A stretch of DNA of 64,000 nucleotides from Rostrohypoxylon terebratum (Eukaryota; Ascomycota; Sordariomycetes; Xylariales; Hypoxylaceae). The translations under genes and the position numbers were made by a program. Below, piece after piece: positions 15,501-27,200 of this stretch. Position 1 is the first letter of the stretch. Each line of letters opens with the position of its first letter. The notes beneath the pieces are model-generated. The model saw only the letters and a list, made by a program, of their open reading frames with translations, was not told the DNA's origin and made no database searches. Where the stretch lies: positions 496,001 through 560,000 of the forward strand of contig MU385859.1 of NCBI GenBank assembly GCA_022497145.1, given 5' to 3'.

Positions 15501-18500
15501 GGTCTGGGCGTCGGCGTCGTCTCCAACGTCGCTTAAAGGTCAAGGTCGAAAAAAAGTCCTACCGGCCGCTACAATAAAGTCCGAGAGAGCACCTGGGCAC
15601 TTCCAAGTCCAAGTTACAACGTAACCTACAACTTTCTTTCTCAACCCACCTCTTCGACAACAGAAAAGTGTAAAAAAAGATAATACCAACAACCTCGGTT
15701 TCGCCTGTCGCTAGCTGCTTGTTACTTGTGCTGTGGTAGACGTATGTGGACGTATGTACAATACATACATACATACATACATACATACATACATACATAC
15801 ATACATACATACATTCATACATACCTATGATACCTACCTACCTAGGACCTAGGTACATACATACATATTGTAACAATCACGACGGTTCCTTCGTCGGTAC
15901 AGCTACTAGGTACGATACTAGGTACGAAAATCGTCATCATGAGCGGCATCCCATTTCCTCATATGCAACAGGTGGTCAGGCCAGTTCGGACCAGGTCGTG
16001 AATCGGTACCGCTACCTCAGTGGAAGGCCTGGCGGCGTTGGATCGACTAGTACCCGTACCCAATCTAACATGCACAAAATAACGTCTATCTTGATTTAAT
16101 ATCAAGCGGCAATGCCAACTCATCAGTGCATGAGGTGTTAAACGTCTGTTCTTCGCCTAGTCGCCTCGCTGCTCTCGAGAACCCGCGATCGTGATTGGCT
16201 AGACACCCCATAGAGCTCTTAGTGGCTCCTGTCGGTCTTCGCAGGGTCTTCACTGGCTCTCCAATGGCTCCTTAAGGCAGAGACCAGGTTCATAGGAGAC
16301 CGGGGTTGCCCAGGCAGGCTAGCCAGTGTTCATGCATCTCATTCTTCCTCACCGACTTCATGGTTCCGGCTCGAGCCAGTAACTTTTCGATCTTATTTTT
16401 TTTTCATACTTTATTATGTTTTAGCTCCAGAGGGGAAAAGGGGGTAAAAAAAAGAAAAGAAAGATATACATATCTACATACATACCTACATTCATATGTA
16501 TTGTACTGGGTACGTTACAGAAGCACAGAAGCATATGTACATATGCTACATAACAAAAAAGAAGAGGAAAAAAGGGTCGACCGGCTTCCAGGGCTACTAC
16601 TATTTCCTTCTAGGTATGTAATGTACCTACATGGCGCCGTCGGCACAATGTCAACAAGCAAGCGCCGCCGCTTGACGCTCGACGGGATAACGGAATTGCT
16701 CGCTTCCATTGGGAACATTCGGGACATACTACTACGGAGACATACCTGGATATACCTAGGTACTAGGTCCTAGGGTGTTTTTTAATACTATGAACCATCG
16801 TCAAAAAAAAAAATAACAAACCCCGGTCTCACTACTTTTTTTACCTCTCTATTTTAGTCGTTTTTTTTTCCTTCGAACTGCTATCATCGAACTGCTCTCT
16901 GATTTGCTGATCTGCCCAATGGCGTTCCCCTGCTTACGTTGTCCACATTATGGGCACAGTCGCGAATCGCTCACCCACCCCTTCGGTCCATTATTATGTA
17001 TAGTATCTATCCATGGATGTTGTTGTAACTCTGTTCTGATCCAGTGGGTTGGCCTGTTGTTACCATCTTCTCAGATCCGGGACTCCATGGATTGATGGAG
17101 CTCCATCCTCACCGTCAAGGACCCCTCCCTCTCTTCTCCTCATCTCCTCATCTCTCAGTTCGATCTCCGAGTCCTTGTCATGTACATGGATCCATGGATC
17201 TATACGTACATGATACAGGTGCGCATACATCCATGGTCTATGGTCTATGGCCTACGGCCCATGGCCCATGGATATCAAAACAGACAGGCATCGTCGTTGT
17301 GTTCATGTAGTAGCAGTAGCAAAGAGACTAGGTGGGCATGCAAGTACGTGGGGAGAGAGGTAGGGGAGGTATCATTATTGACACTTTTCTGGTCGTTCTA
17401 AAAAAACGCCGTTTCCAAACCGTACCAGCTTTTTCGTTGTTTTTTTATTGAGTGCTATTGCATTAGCGGCCGCGAGAGGGATCTTGGATTTGGCAGTTTG
17501 TTAATCCATTCTATCGCCTTTCCTTTTTGACCTTCCCCTCTAGAACAGCACAGCGAACCAGGCACATCCCTTCTTTTGCGGTTCTCCGGGTGGCCCTGGG
17601 GGGAAAAAAAATCAAAAATCATAACAAATACCTCGGTAGGTAATCATAACAATAACATCAACAAAGAAGTTGAGCAGCAAGAGGAGCAGCAGGAGATACA
17701 GCTAGAGAGAGGAGAGACGTGACTGGTAGGTTCTGACCTTTAGTTGGCTCAATAGTATTTTATTATTGTTGTTGTTATTGTTGTTGTTATGATTATCATC
17801 TTCTTCTTAAGTGTTTTGTTTTGTTTTTTGCCTTTTCTCGCTCTCGACCTCTCTCCTTGGTTCCTTTTTATGCTCTGGTCTACTTTTCCCCCTTCAAGAT
17901 TTTGCAGTTCCGCCGAGGTCGTGGATTGGCCGCAGACGACTGGTTCCAGTTTCATTTCGCCACTCCAATATGCTTACCTCTGCATATACATCATTCTCTT
18001 TTACCCAGCTGGGTCCCATTGTCGGACAGGGTTATGGAGAAAAAACTCACGGAGACGGCGGTACCACATTCTGCCAAAAGGAGTACGGCCAGTACGGCCA
18101 GACTTATCAGAGATGATCGTCTAAGGGAATGCATACCCCATGTGTTGCGGTGGAGTTGCCTAGTCTCTCGAGGTTTTATCAACTGGCAACGACGTGCGCC
18201 AGCACAGCAAGATGGGGTCACACTCTTCAAGAGCCGCATCTTCACCTGCGTCTATTGACCTGGTTTCCTTCCGTCCCATTGCCCCTTCGGCCTTGTCTGT
18301 TTAATTGCGTCTTTCCAGATCCCTGCCCCGCACTAAGAAGTCCAGTTCTGCAATAAAGCACACATGTCTCGCCGTCGATGGCTCGTCTCTCTGCACCGCA
18401 GCCCCGAAATACGTAGCCTAACCTCCCCCTTCTTTCAACACCACCACAACCACACCTCGGTCTTGTAGTACAGAAAACTCGTCGACGAACCGAACCTTTC

Positions 18501-18876
18501 TCAGTGCTGCCCTACCGTCTTGACCATCTAATAATTCCCTCGTACAGTTGGGCTTAACTGCATATACTCGCAAAACGGCCATCTCTCCCATCCCCCCCGG
18601 AATCTCATCCCGTGCTGTCTGCTGTCTGCTGCTGCCGCCGTTGCTGCTTTGCTTTGCTTGCCTGCTGCTGCCGCTTGCTTACGCTCCTCTATCTCTATCT
18701 CTCCGGGAATTTTGCGTACATACACCCGACCGATTCTTCCTTTGTGTTGGTGGGGGTGTTTCTATGTTTTGAGAGAGAGAAAAAAAAATACCACCCTGGT
18801 TGGAATTTTTCTTTGCGAGTTTCCGGGGCTAATTGAGTTGCGCTGCGTGCTTCGCCGTTGCTCCGCCGTCAGCAAT
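12546..18876. other. Gene-poor spacer (6.3 kb) leading into the dsRBD gene
   Basis: No gene is recognisable. Contents include a run of about 14 C at 13937-13951, an ATAC microsatellite at 15761-15814, CCTAGG-type motifs (about 15840, 16760), and from about 16850 to 18876 increasingly pyrimidine-rich sequence that resembles the long leader and promoter of a regulatory gene on the plus strand. Frames such as 13285-13686 (minus) and 16306-16773 (plus) read through low-complexity or repeat sequence and lack domains. Confidence 0.55.
15761..15814. repeat. ATAC tetranucleotide microsatellite
   Basis: About 13 tandem ATAC units are followed by further imperfect copies to about 15826. Similar shorter GTAT/ATAC runs occur near 26618-26637. 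Confidence 0.95.
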
Positions 18877-19881
18877 ATGGGAGGATTCTATATGCAGTAT
18901 CTCGAGAGTAAGTTTTCTGCTCGCCTGCCTTTGCCTTTGCCTTGTCCCCTTTTTGCTTCTCCCCCTTTTCTAAATTACAATTGCTGCCGTTTATTTTTTT
19001 TTTAAAAAAAAAGTATACTATCGTTATATATGGCTCTTGTTTTTTATTCAACACACACCCAAGACGAGCTGTGTCGTCTCCAATAACCCCACGATGACGC
19101 GGGCGCCGTTGTGGGGCCTGGACAGCGAAGAGTTCGTCTCACACGTGGACAACCCCCTGCGTCGAAAACTTCTCGATGCCGCAGGAACACCCTTCGAACT
19201 ACCTTGCTAGCTAGCACCCCCTTCTACTTTTGCTTTGCTGTTTGAACGCCACGTTCCTGGCATGTACGGACGGGATGTGCGATGTGCGATGTACGATGTA
19301 CGATGGGTAGTATGTGAGTGCGGGTGGTGCGGGCGTACCTGACACGTTCGATCTTAGAGGTGCTTCGCCTCGCGATCGTCCGGGGCCGTCATGCATGTGC
19401 ATTTTTTCATGCTCGATCTTCTGTCGCGTCATTAGGGCTGCATATACACGCGGGCGGGCTTCGTTGGCATCGAATAGGGGGTTTCGGGAGTTCCAGGATC
19501 AGCAAGCTAACATGGCATCCGATAGGCCTGTGCCGGCGTCGTGGGTGGCGAGACCCTTCGTACGAGTGTTACAGAGACCCCAGTGGCTACACGTGCCTTG
19601 TCCTGGTAAACGGGCGCGAGTACCAAACGGATTTGGCTTACGAATCGGATCACCTCGCTCAGGAGAACGCAGCCATGAGGGCCTTCATGGTTTGCCGGAA
19701 TTTTTCTGTCAACGGAGGGATGCTCGCGCGTAACGGGATCGTCCAGGGCCTCCCAGCCAATGAGTCAACCAGGCGCAAGAAATCCCGCCATGCTTCGTCC
19801 AGCCACGGCCACACCCAGAAGGAGAGCCGCCACAGGTCTGGACACCACTCGAGTAGCAGCTCGACCGCATCCTTCGAGTGA
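18877..19881 (+). CDS. Small dsRNA-binding-domain protein (128 aa, two exons)
   Basis: Exon 1 (18877-18907) encodes MGGFYMQYLE and ends at a consensus GTAAGT donor. Exon 2 (19526-19881) starts after a gctaac branch site at 19505-19510 and a TAG acceptor at 19523-19525. The join is in frame and gives YLESLCRRRGW. Residues about 8-75 resemble a double-stranded RNA-binding domain: an N-terminal helix, a beta sheet around DPSGYTCLVLVNGREYQTD, then the helix AQENAAMRAFMVCRNF. A Ser/His/Lys-rich tail follows (HASSSHGHTQKESRHRSGHH). Proteins with this fold bind structured RNA, although isolated fungal versions are poorly characterised and the RNA partner is unknown. The 618-bp intron is far longer than others here, and a long pyrimidine-rich leader lies upstream. 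Exon 2 is strongly coding-like; exon 1 is an inference from splice signals and fold completeness. Confidence 0.72.
19094..19210 (+). other. 38-codon open frame inside the intron of the dsRBD gene
   Basis: The frame starts at ATG 19094 and ends at TAG 19208-19210. It begins MTRAPLWGLDSEEF and ends LLDAAGTPFELPC. Its third codon positions are strongly G or C, unlike the surrounding AT-rich intron, and the frame stays open for ten codons upstream of the ATG. No splice join from exon 1 keeps this frame, so it is not a simple cassette exon of the dsRBD protein. It could be a separate small protein, a frame used when the intron is retained, or chance. Confidence 0.35.
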
Positions 19882-20265
19882 GGGACCAAAAAGGAAAAAA
19901 AAATTTACCAAAAAATCCAAGAAAAAAAGAATTTGTGATTGCCGCTTCCCGGATGGAACACGCGGCCAAGATGCGAGACCCCATCGGCTAATTTCAACCA
20001 ATGGATTACAAAGCGAAGAGACAGAGAGAGGCGTCTAAGATTGATATATATACACGTGGCGAAGCTTCACAGCTTATCCTCAGGCATATTCCGCGGAATA
20101 CCCCGTTCACACAGCATTGAAATCCCCCTGATGAGAAAGGAGGAGAGAGACAAAAGTTTGCATACATCTACGAATTTTACGACCTAACGAAATGATTCTG
20201 ACACGACGTTTATGAAAACCACGCCAAACAACCTAATACTACTTGACGATTTTCCCACCCGTCAT

Positions 20266-20291
20266 GAGAGAGAGAGAGAGAGAGAGAGAGA
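20266..20291. repeat. GA dinucleotide repeat
   Basis: Thirteen uninterrupted GA units occur in spacer DNA downstream of the dsRBD gene. Confidence 0.95.
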
Positions 20292-21888
20292 TCTTTTACC
20301 TGGGAGAGGCTCTAGTCCGAATTTTTTATACGTTTTTTATTTTTCTCCTATTTTTTTTCTATATTTCTGTTTCACTTTTAAAAAAAGACTTGACGGAACC
20401 CCCTTTTTTTCTCGGCCAGTGGGATTTTATTTTTTACAGAACCAGGCCGGTTCAAAAAGGAAAAAACACGGATTCTATTGGAGGCAACTCTGCTGTTGAG
20501 CGAAAAAAATCAAACCCGTTTTTTTTTGAGGGGGGAGGATGTGCCGTTTTCCCAACCCTTTATGATAATCAGACGGCTTTCCGAGCCTTCCTGACTTTGA
20601 CTGGATGGCCTGGCTCCGGATGGACAACTTGGTTATCTCGAGATAGACTTCTTTCGAGTGTCCTTGGACTGCGCGCGGGCGGCCAAATTTAGAGAGCAAT
20701 ATGGCGGTTCCCACCACCACAACCATCACCTCCTCCTTACACCTCTTTTCTGGCCATTTTGCACTTTTCTTTTGGGGACATATTGGGCGAGTCCTGCTGG
20801 CATTTTATCTGTTTCCTCTATCGATCGGACGGTGAGGAGAAAAACGAAATCGACCGAAATCTAGAGTCGGGATGGGGAAAAGGGAGGTGGGAAACGAGTA
20901 GAGAGGGAGAGAAACACACGGGAGGAAAACTTCTTTTATTTTTTTCACGCGATGGAAATCAAAACTTAAGAGAGAGAGACAGAAAAGATGGCATTCTGCT
21001 TTGGACGAGACTGCTTTGGTTTTACGACCAGCGCTCGGGGATTGGGAGGTTTTTTCTGATTTTCATTTCCGTATTTTTTCCCCTTCTCCTTTTCTTGCTC
21101 ACTGTCTTGGAGATTCATAAAATTTCTCACGATCTTACGGCTTCTTGCTTAGATAGATGATGACCACGCTCACGATTATGATGATATTTACGAAGAATCG
21201 AATCTACGATGTTCACGACATGACGAATAATTTCCTCATGGTCGAAGGAATCCTTTTTTTTCACCCGTTTCATAGCTAATCACTGACCCTTTCTGAAGCA
21301 ATCGCTCGTGATACCTGTGGCATGTGCTCGATATGCCCGACGTGCGTCCGATGTGTGAGACATGAGATGTTAGCCCTGCGGCTAGCTTATGAGATGTGTT
21401 TTACTTTATTCTCTTTGTGATATGTGTACTACGAACGAGAGAGTCGTACTCGAATGATACTCGAACGATGATGAAACAGAGATTCGTCATTTTTATATGA
21501 GATACGTCAATGTTGACTTAAACGTGAAGCTGTACCGTCCAGACCGTCTTGGAGTGAAGTCTTACGGAGTTTTATCTAAAAAAAGAAATGCCACTACTCT
21601 CGGCCACCCCACGGATCAACATCCCCAACTTTTTATTTCCCCGAGCGGTGTCCCAGATCACGGTGTGCTTGGTGTGCTTGGTGGGAGTCTGGGACGGGCG
21701 TAGGGTGTAGGGTGTCTCGGCGGCTGGGCGGGAGGGCGAGTGGACGTGCGTTTCCTTGTTCCTGTGACAGGTACAGCGAACCTGCAGGTCGTGACACAAC
21801 ATTTGCTAACATGGGACGGTGACGGCGCTGCATATCAGTAGTGTAGTAGGTGATGGATATATGTAGGTAACCATCCTAACCATCCCAA

Positions 21889-21978
21889 CCATCCTGACTA
21901 TCTTGACCATCCTGACTATCTTGACCATCCTGACTATCTTGACCATCCTGACTATCTTGACCATCCTGACTATCTTGA
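21889..21978. repeat. 18-bp minisatellite, five perfect copies
   Basis: The unit ccatcctgactatcttga repeats five times with no mismatch, flanked by degenerate half units (ccatcctaac, catcccaacc) from 21871 and a partial copy to about 21990. Each unit itself consists of two related 9-mers. Confidence 0.95.
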
Positions 21979-23636
21979 CCATCCTCGATTGACCCCCTCG
22001 TCATCTACAACCTACTTACCTACATACATAGTAGATACATACGTTATCCATATGTAGGCAATTGTAGACCACCATGGATCAGTCAAATGCGGCACATAAT
22101 CCCTCCGGTGATCCTGTACCAAGTTGGAAGTTGGATCCTTTCGTCTTATCACCTAATTATGTGAGTGGGATGAGAAAAAAAAAGAAAAAAAAAGAAAAAA
22201 AAGAAACCAACGTTCCGAGGTTCGCGAGCGATTGCGCGCGTCGACCTCCGCGAATGGACGGAATTCTGCGACGGTGGTTCAACCTTGGACGTCATGTTAT
22301 GAAGAATATAGTATCGACAGAGAGAGGCGACATTGAATTCGTATTCACTGTAATGTCGCATAAGGCGATGCCACCGGTTTCCCACTTAATCCGGTCATTA
22401 CCTTTGCAATAATTGCAATACGAGCTGAGACTTGTAAAAACTTATGTAAGTAATTAAGGGAGTGATGTAAATTGTAATAGGCCTGGAGGTCCACGGGTGA
22501 CTAGATGGCGAACGGCCTATTGATGCCTACTAGACCAGCTCAGATCAGCTTAGAATTTAAGTTAGGTTTGTGGTGTAATAAAGTATAAAGATTAAACTCA
22601 TGCTTTGACATGACATGACACATTGCAAATTCAATTGAACGTTTGGAAGGAAGGTTGGAAACTTGAAGGAGACCTCGCTTATTCCTACTTCCTGCTTGTC
22701 TGCTTGTCAAACAGCTGAATTATTGAGGTATATATTAAGCCATACGGTAGCAATATGAATAAGATTAATATCGCAATGGGGAAGCAACCTTGGAACTTTG
22801 AGGACGCATAATAATCAAACTCCCAGCTCAATCAATCTTATTGTTTCGTACCGCGTGGGGTAGGAAGGCCCATGATTGGTGGTCACTGGTTTCTGGAATA
22901 GGATATTGTGCGGCGCAACTGCCACACTCTTGTGGCTGAATGTGGCATTTACAGTATGTAGCTGGTAGGTACGCACCAAGTATAGTATGCATGGCCTGTG
23001 CGTCATTGCCTGAGCTGGAAGATCAGGTGCTAAATAGTGCTAACCTTACCTAAATAAGGTCAGGGATCCCAGAAGGGGGGGGTGTACGCTATTAATTTCA
23101 AGCATTTACTGGCGAGACGGGCTAACTGTGCAACTTTCCTAAAAATAATAAGAATAAGGGGTACCATTCGTAAACCTAACAACCTTCAATCTTTTATTCC
23201 TTGACTTTCACGACATCGTCAAAGAAAAGAAAAAACCTTTAGGTGTCCTCAAAGATCAGACCTCTTATTAGTTATTGTTGTGCTAGTTGATCTCTTTCCA
23301 TTTCGAGATTTAACTTCCACTCATTCAGCCTTTTTTTTTTTCTTCGTGCGCCAGATCACATTGACCACATTGACCATATTGACTTTGTTCACACTTGGCA
23401 ACAAGCTGAGCTAATCACTTGCGTCTGCATCTGCGTCTGCATCTGCTACCACGGCTACACTGCTACACTGCCACACACACCGACTCTCCTCGCACCAATT
23501 TCCCTCTTGTGGTCGGACCATCGTCGTTCGTTTCCTCGATCACAACGACGCTTTATAGAATCGCAATTTGAATAATTACCTTCGCTTTGCGACAATTACT
23601 ATACAAGCACCTGTCTCTAATCACCACATTGTCAAC

Positions 23637-24964
23637 ATGAAGGGTAAGGCTTATCTGGGAAACCCCTCTACTACATAGACAAAATGTGATTGGCTGACTT
23701 TTCTTCTTCCACAGCTATAATTCTCGTCGGCGGCTTTGGCACGCGTCTGCGGCCTTTGGTACGTGTTTCAATCTATCACCACAGTGTGGACTATTTTGGA
23801 ATGGAGTTTGGAAGCTAATCGTCATTGTCTAGACCTTGACTATGCCCAAACCACTAGTCGAGTTCGCGAACAAGCCCATGATTCTCCACCAGATCGAAGC
23901 TCTGGCCGCTGTCGGCGTTACTGACGTGGTCCTTGCCGTCAACTACCGCCCCGAGATTATGGAGAGAGTGTTGAAAGAGGTAAGTGACCCAAACAAATCA
24001 CAGCCCTACAACTTCCCTCGCCTTTCCCCGTCTTCCCTCCGCTAACGGTGTTTTATCCATATAGCACGAGGACTCTCTAGGTGTCAAGATCCATTTCTCT
24101 CTAGAGAGTGAACCTCTCGGCACAGCAGGCCCCCTCAAGTTAGCAGAAGAAATCCTCGCTAAGGACGACTCGCCTTTCTTCGTGCTGAACTCCGATGTCA
24201 CCTGCGAATTCCCCTTCAAGCAACTCGCCGAGTTCCACAAGTCCCACGGTGAGGAGGGTACCATTGTTGTCACAAAGGTGGAAGAACCCTCTAAATATGG
24301 TGTCATTGTACACAAACCAAACCACCCTTCGCGAATTGACCGATTCGTCGAGAAGCCCGTCGAATTTGTCGGCAACCGCATCAATGCCGGTCTCTACATG
24401 TTGAATGTCTCTGTACTCCAGCGCATCGAGAAGAACCGACCTACATCCATCGAGCAAGAAACCTTCCCAGCAATTGTTCGCGATGGTCAACTACACTCCT
24501 TTGACCTCGAGGGTTTCTGGATGGACGTTGGTCAACCTAAAGACTTCTTGACTGGTACCTGCTTGTACCTGTCATCCCTTGCCAAGAAGCAGCCTCACCT
24601 TCTTGCTTCTCCTTCGGAGAGCTATGTCCATGGTGGCAACGTCATGGTTGATGAGACTGCTAAGATTGGCAAGAACTGCCGTATCGGCCCTAACGTGGTC
24701 ATTGGCAAGGGCGTTGTGATCGGTGATGGTGTACGTCTACAACGATGCACACTCCTCCCCGGATCCAAGGTCAAGGACCATGCCTGGATCAAGAGCACCA
24801 TTGTTGGCTGGAACAGCACCGTCGGCAAGTGGGCTCGTCTTGAGAACGTGACAGTTCTCGGTGACGACGTTACCATTGGCGACGAGATCTATGTCAACGG
24901 CGGCAGCGTCCTCCCCCACAAGAGCATCAAGGCAAACGTTGATGTTCCCGCCATCATCATGTAA
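23637..24964 (+). CDS. MPG1: Mannose-1-phosphate guanylyltransferase (GDP-mannose pyrophosphorylase), 365 aa
   Basis: Four exons (23637-23643, 23715-23758, 23833-23979, 24065-24964) encode 365 residues, matching the usual 360-364 of the family. The enzyme makes GDP-mannose from GTP and mannose-1-phosphate in the cytosol; GDP-mannose feeds N- and O-glycosylation, GPI anchors and cell-wall mannan. The nucleotidyltransferase signature GGFGTRLRPLTLTMPKPL lies at residues 8-25, split across introns 1 to 3. The VLNSDVTCEFPF nucleotide-site loop and the VEKPVEFVGNRINAGLY stretch follow. The C-terminal third has left-handed beta-helix hexapeptide repeats (for example IGKNCRIGPNVVIGKGVVIG). The coding part of exon 1 is only seven bases, and the introns cluster at the 5' end. 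A pyrimidine-rich leader with a T run lies upstream, common for highly expressed fungal genes. Yeast calls the orthologue PSA1. Confidence 0.97.
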
Positions 24965-27200
24965 TGGATTTGAGCATTTTGCGTGCTTTAGTTCGGCCCC
25001 TTTGATTTTCAACACTTCGTGTATATCCTGGAACCATTTTCTCTACGATTTCATAATACGCCGACAGTCCCGCCCTCTACCTAGGGGCAACATCTCTTCT
25101 CAACACTTCAATTCCGTTTGCAAAATAGGGAGGCGTTCTGGTCAGCATGCCATGATAGACGACCGTCATTATTCCCGGGGTTTTGGCATGATCTAGTGGA
25201 CTTGAGTATAGGGCGGCGGTCCATCGTCCTCATCTAAATTTAATCCCACTTGACGTGGTGGCGAGTCTTCTCCTTCATGATACCCAATTTCCCCACAACA
25301 TTCAATGGTCGACTCTAGATTGAGCATCCATCTGTCCTAATATTACTGGGGCTATATACAAAACAAAACGACGAAAGGTTGCCTGCAAAAAGGTAGACGA
25401 CGTGAACGAGGCCGGCATTGGGGAGCACCCTGAAAATGAGAAAGCATGAATGTGCAAACATACGACTTTACGGTGATGGTGTAATTGAGTGTCTGGTTAG
25501 TGTATGCTTCGATTGGTTTAACGAACGAATGCTATGCAACACAGGCCAGGAGGAGATCGCGAGATGGACCCCTTTGCCCTCTCGACAATGTGGGATCAAC
25601 CAACTCGGATAATGTCTCGAGGTGTCTATGTAGTTAGGCGAAAAGAACAATTTAAGAAAATGACCCCAAACAATGCTCTCGATGTTTCTACCTGTGATGT
25701 GCTAAATGAAGATAGCTCGTTGTAGCTACAGTGGTACGCAATCGAATCACGCAGGGGGTTCATGATAGACTTGCCGAGTACACTCGTCGATAGCTCGGTA
25801 TCTGTAACCGGCACCGTACATACAGGAACGACAACACAGCTATCGAGTATTAACAACGCATATAGACTTCCTCATCTTCCATATCTAGCGAAGCCCACAG
25901 ATAATATCCATATTCTAGAACGAGACGAAGACCCAGATCGCAAGCCCTTTCGCCCGCGTTAGACATTAGACCGAGTTGGCAGGTAGTAGATACACACACA
26001 TCTGCCGAGGCCTACATACCTACATACCAACCCTCACTCACCGTCGGCGACTTGCGACGGCGTCTGCTTCGTCTCATTCGGTATATCCACCTATTAGGCT
26101 GTCCCACCCGGCGGTGAAGATATACCTACCATGCAGCATTGCAGCATTGCAGCTAGGTACCTGTGTTGATCTATGTACGACTAACCTTATTTACCTAAGT
26201 AAGTTATATTTAGATCCAAACCCATCCGCGTATACCAAGATCGGTATAGGTGTTCATCAAAAGGTATGGGAACCACACCAATCGGGTCGCGTGTTCGGAT
26301 GGGGGTTCCGTGGGGAGGTCGTATTATAATACCTACCTTATAGTGATAGGGTGTTCCTATATTATACATACCACGTACATACTACATAACTAGTACGCAC
26401 ATACGGGCGTGCGTCATGTACCAACCCTGAAAGGGTATGCGGCTACATCCGGCGTCGGGGAGTCTACGGAATACCTGTCGAGGGATGTAGGTAATATGTA
26501 CTACATGGTATGAAGTAGGGAATAACAGGTGGAGATAACTGTGTCGTATGTCAGTTGCGACGATAATGTATGCTTCATTTAACAGTTTTGCATTATATCC
26601 ATACCTAGGCGAAGGTAGGTATGTATGTATGTATGGTAAGACTAACATTACTTAAAAAGTACGGTTTCGAGGCTCCCCGTCCCATTCCATTCCACCAGAC
26701 CACCGTTCCTGGTCTCCCCTGATTGTCATTATACTACCTAACCTTTTATTCGGATATACATATACGCTCTATATATGTATGTACGTGTGTTAGGTATGAA
26801 TGCTTGGTACATTATGTACCTAATGTAAGGCACCTCGCCTTCGAGGATACCGACCACTGTGTGGTCTCATGCGGGCAGAAGTTGGATCTGCCACCTCCAT
26901 TCCTCAAATCGAAAACCGTATCAAGTCATTATCCTTGGTACCGTAATGCGGCCACAAGGTGAAATAAGCAGTCATTGCGCCGAAGAGGCGCTTCCAATAC
27001 CCAATGAACGGCATGTTAATGCGTCCCAGATCCACAATCATCCACTCTTCTGCTTGCTGCCACTCCGCGACCGTCCCATCGCACCACACCACCTCGGTCG
27101 CAGTCGCAGGTGGCTTTTAATTAAAAACGAGAGGCGCCCACTATCCACAATTAGGAAACGTAGAACTCCTGTTCTCTTCTTCTCGACTTTGTTTTGGGTG
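24965..27200. other. Intergenic spacer between convergent genes
   Basis: This 2.2-kb spacer separates the 3' ends of GDP-mannose pyrophosphorylase (plus) and glycerol kinase (minus), so it holds two transcription-end regions and no obvious promoter. Short GTAT runs lie near 26618-26637. Stop-free frames such as 25762-25962 show no domain. Confidence 0.6.

Larger units (their letters stand above)
19882..23636. other. Intergenic spacer (3.75 kb) between dsRBD gene and GDP-mannose pyrophosphorylase
   Basis: I see no gene here. The spacer holds a GA dinucleotide run (20266-20291), an 18-bp minisatellite (21889-21978), runs of A interrupted by G at about 22172-22204, and a pyrimidine-rich tract with an 11-T run at about 23283-23345. 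The last is a likely promoter or leader element for the gene starting at 23637. Confidence 0.6.

Noticed and set aside
16306..16773. 155-codon plus frame in the 12.5-18.9 kb spacer
   Set aside because: It reads through T and A runs and ATAC-type repeats, and the translation resembles no folded protein.
19314..19733. Overlapping plus-strand frames around the dsRBD exon (139 and 187 codons)
   Set aside because: The 139-codon frame is in another register than the dsRBD sequence. The first part of the 187-codon frame has no ATG and lies inside the proposed intron.
25762..25962. 66-codon plus frame between GDP-mannose pyrophosphorylase and GUT1
   Set aside because: It has an ATG and mixed composition but no domain, no codon bias and no supporting context between two convergent genes.
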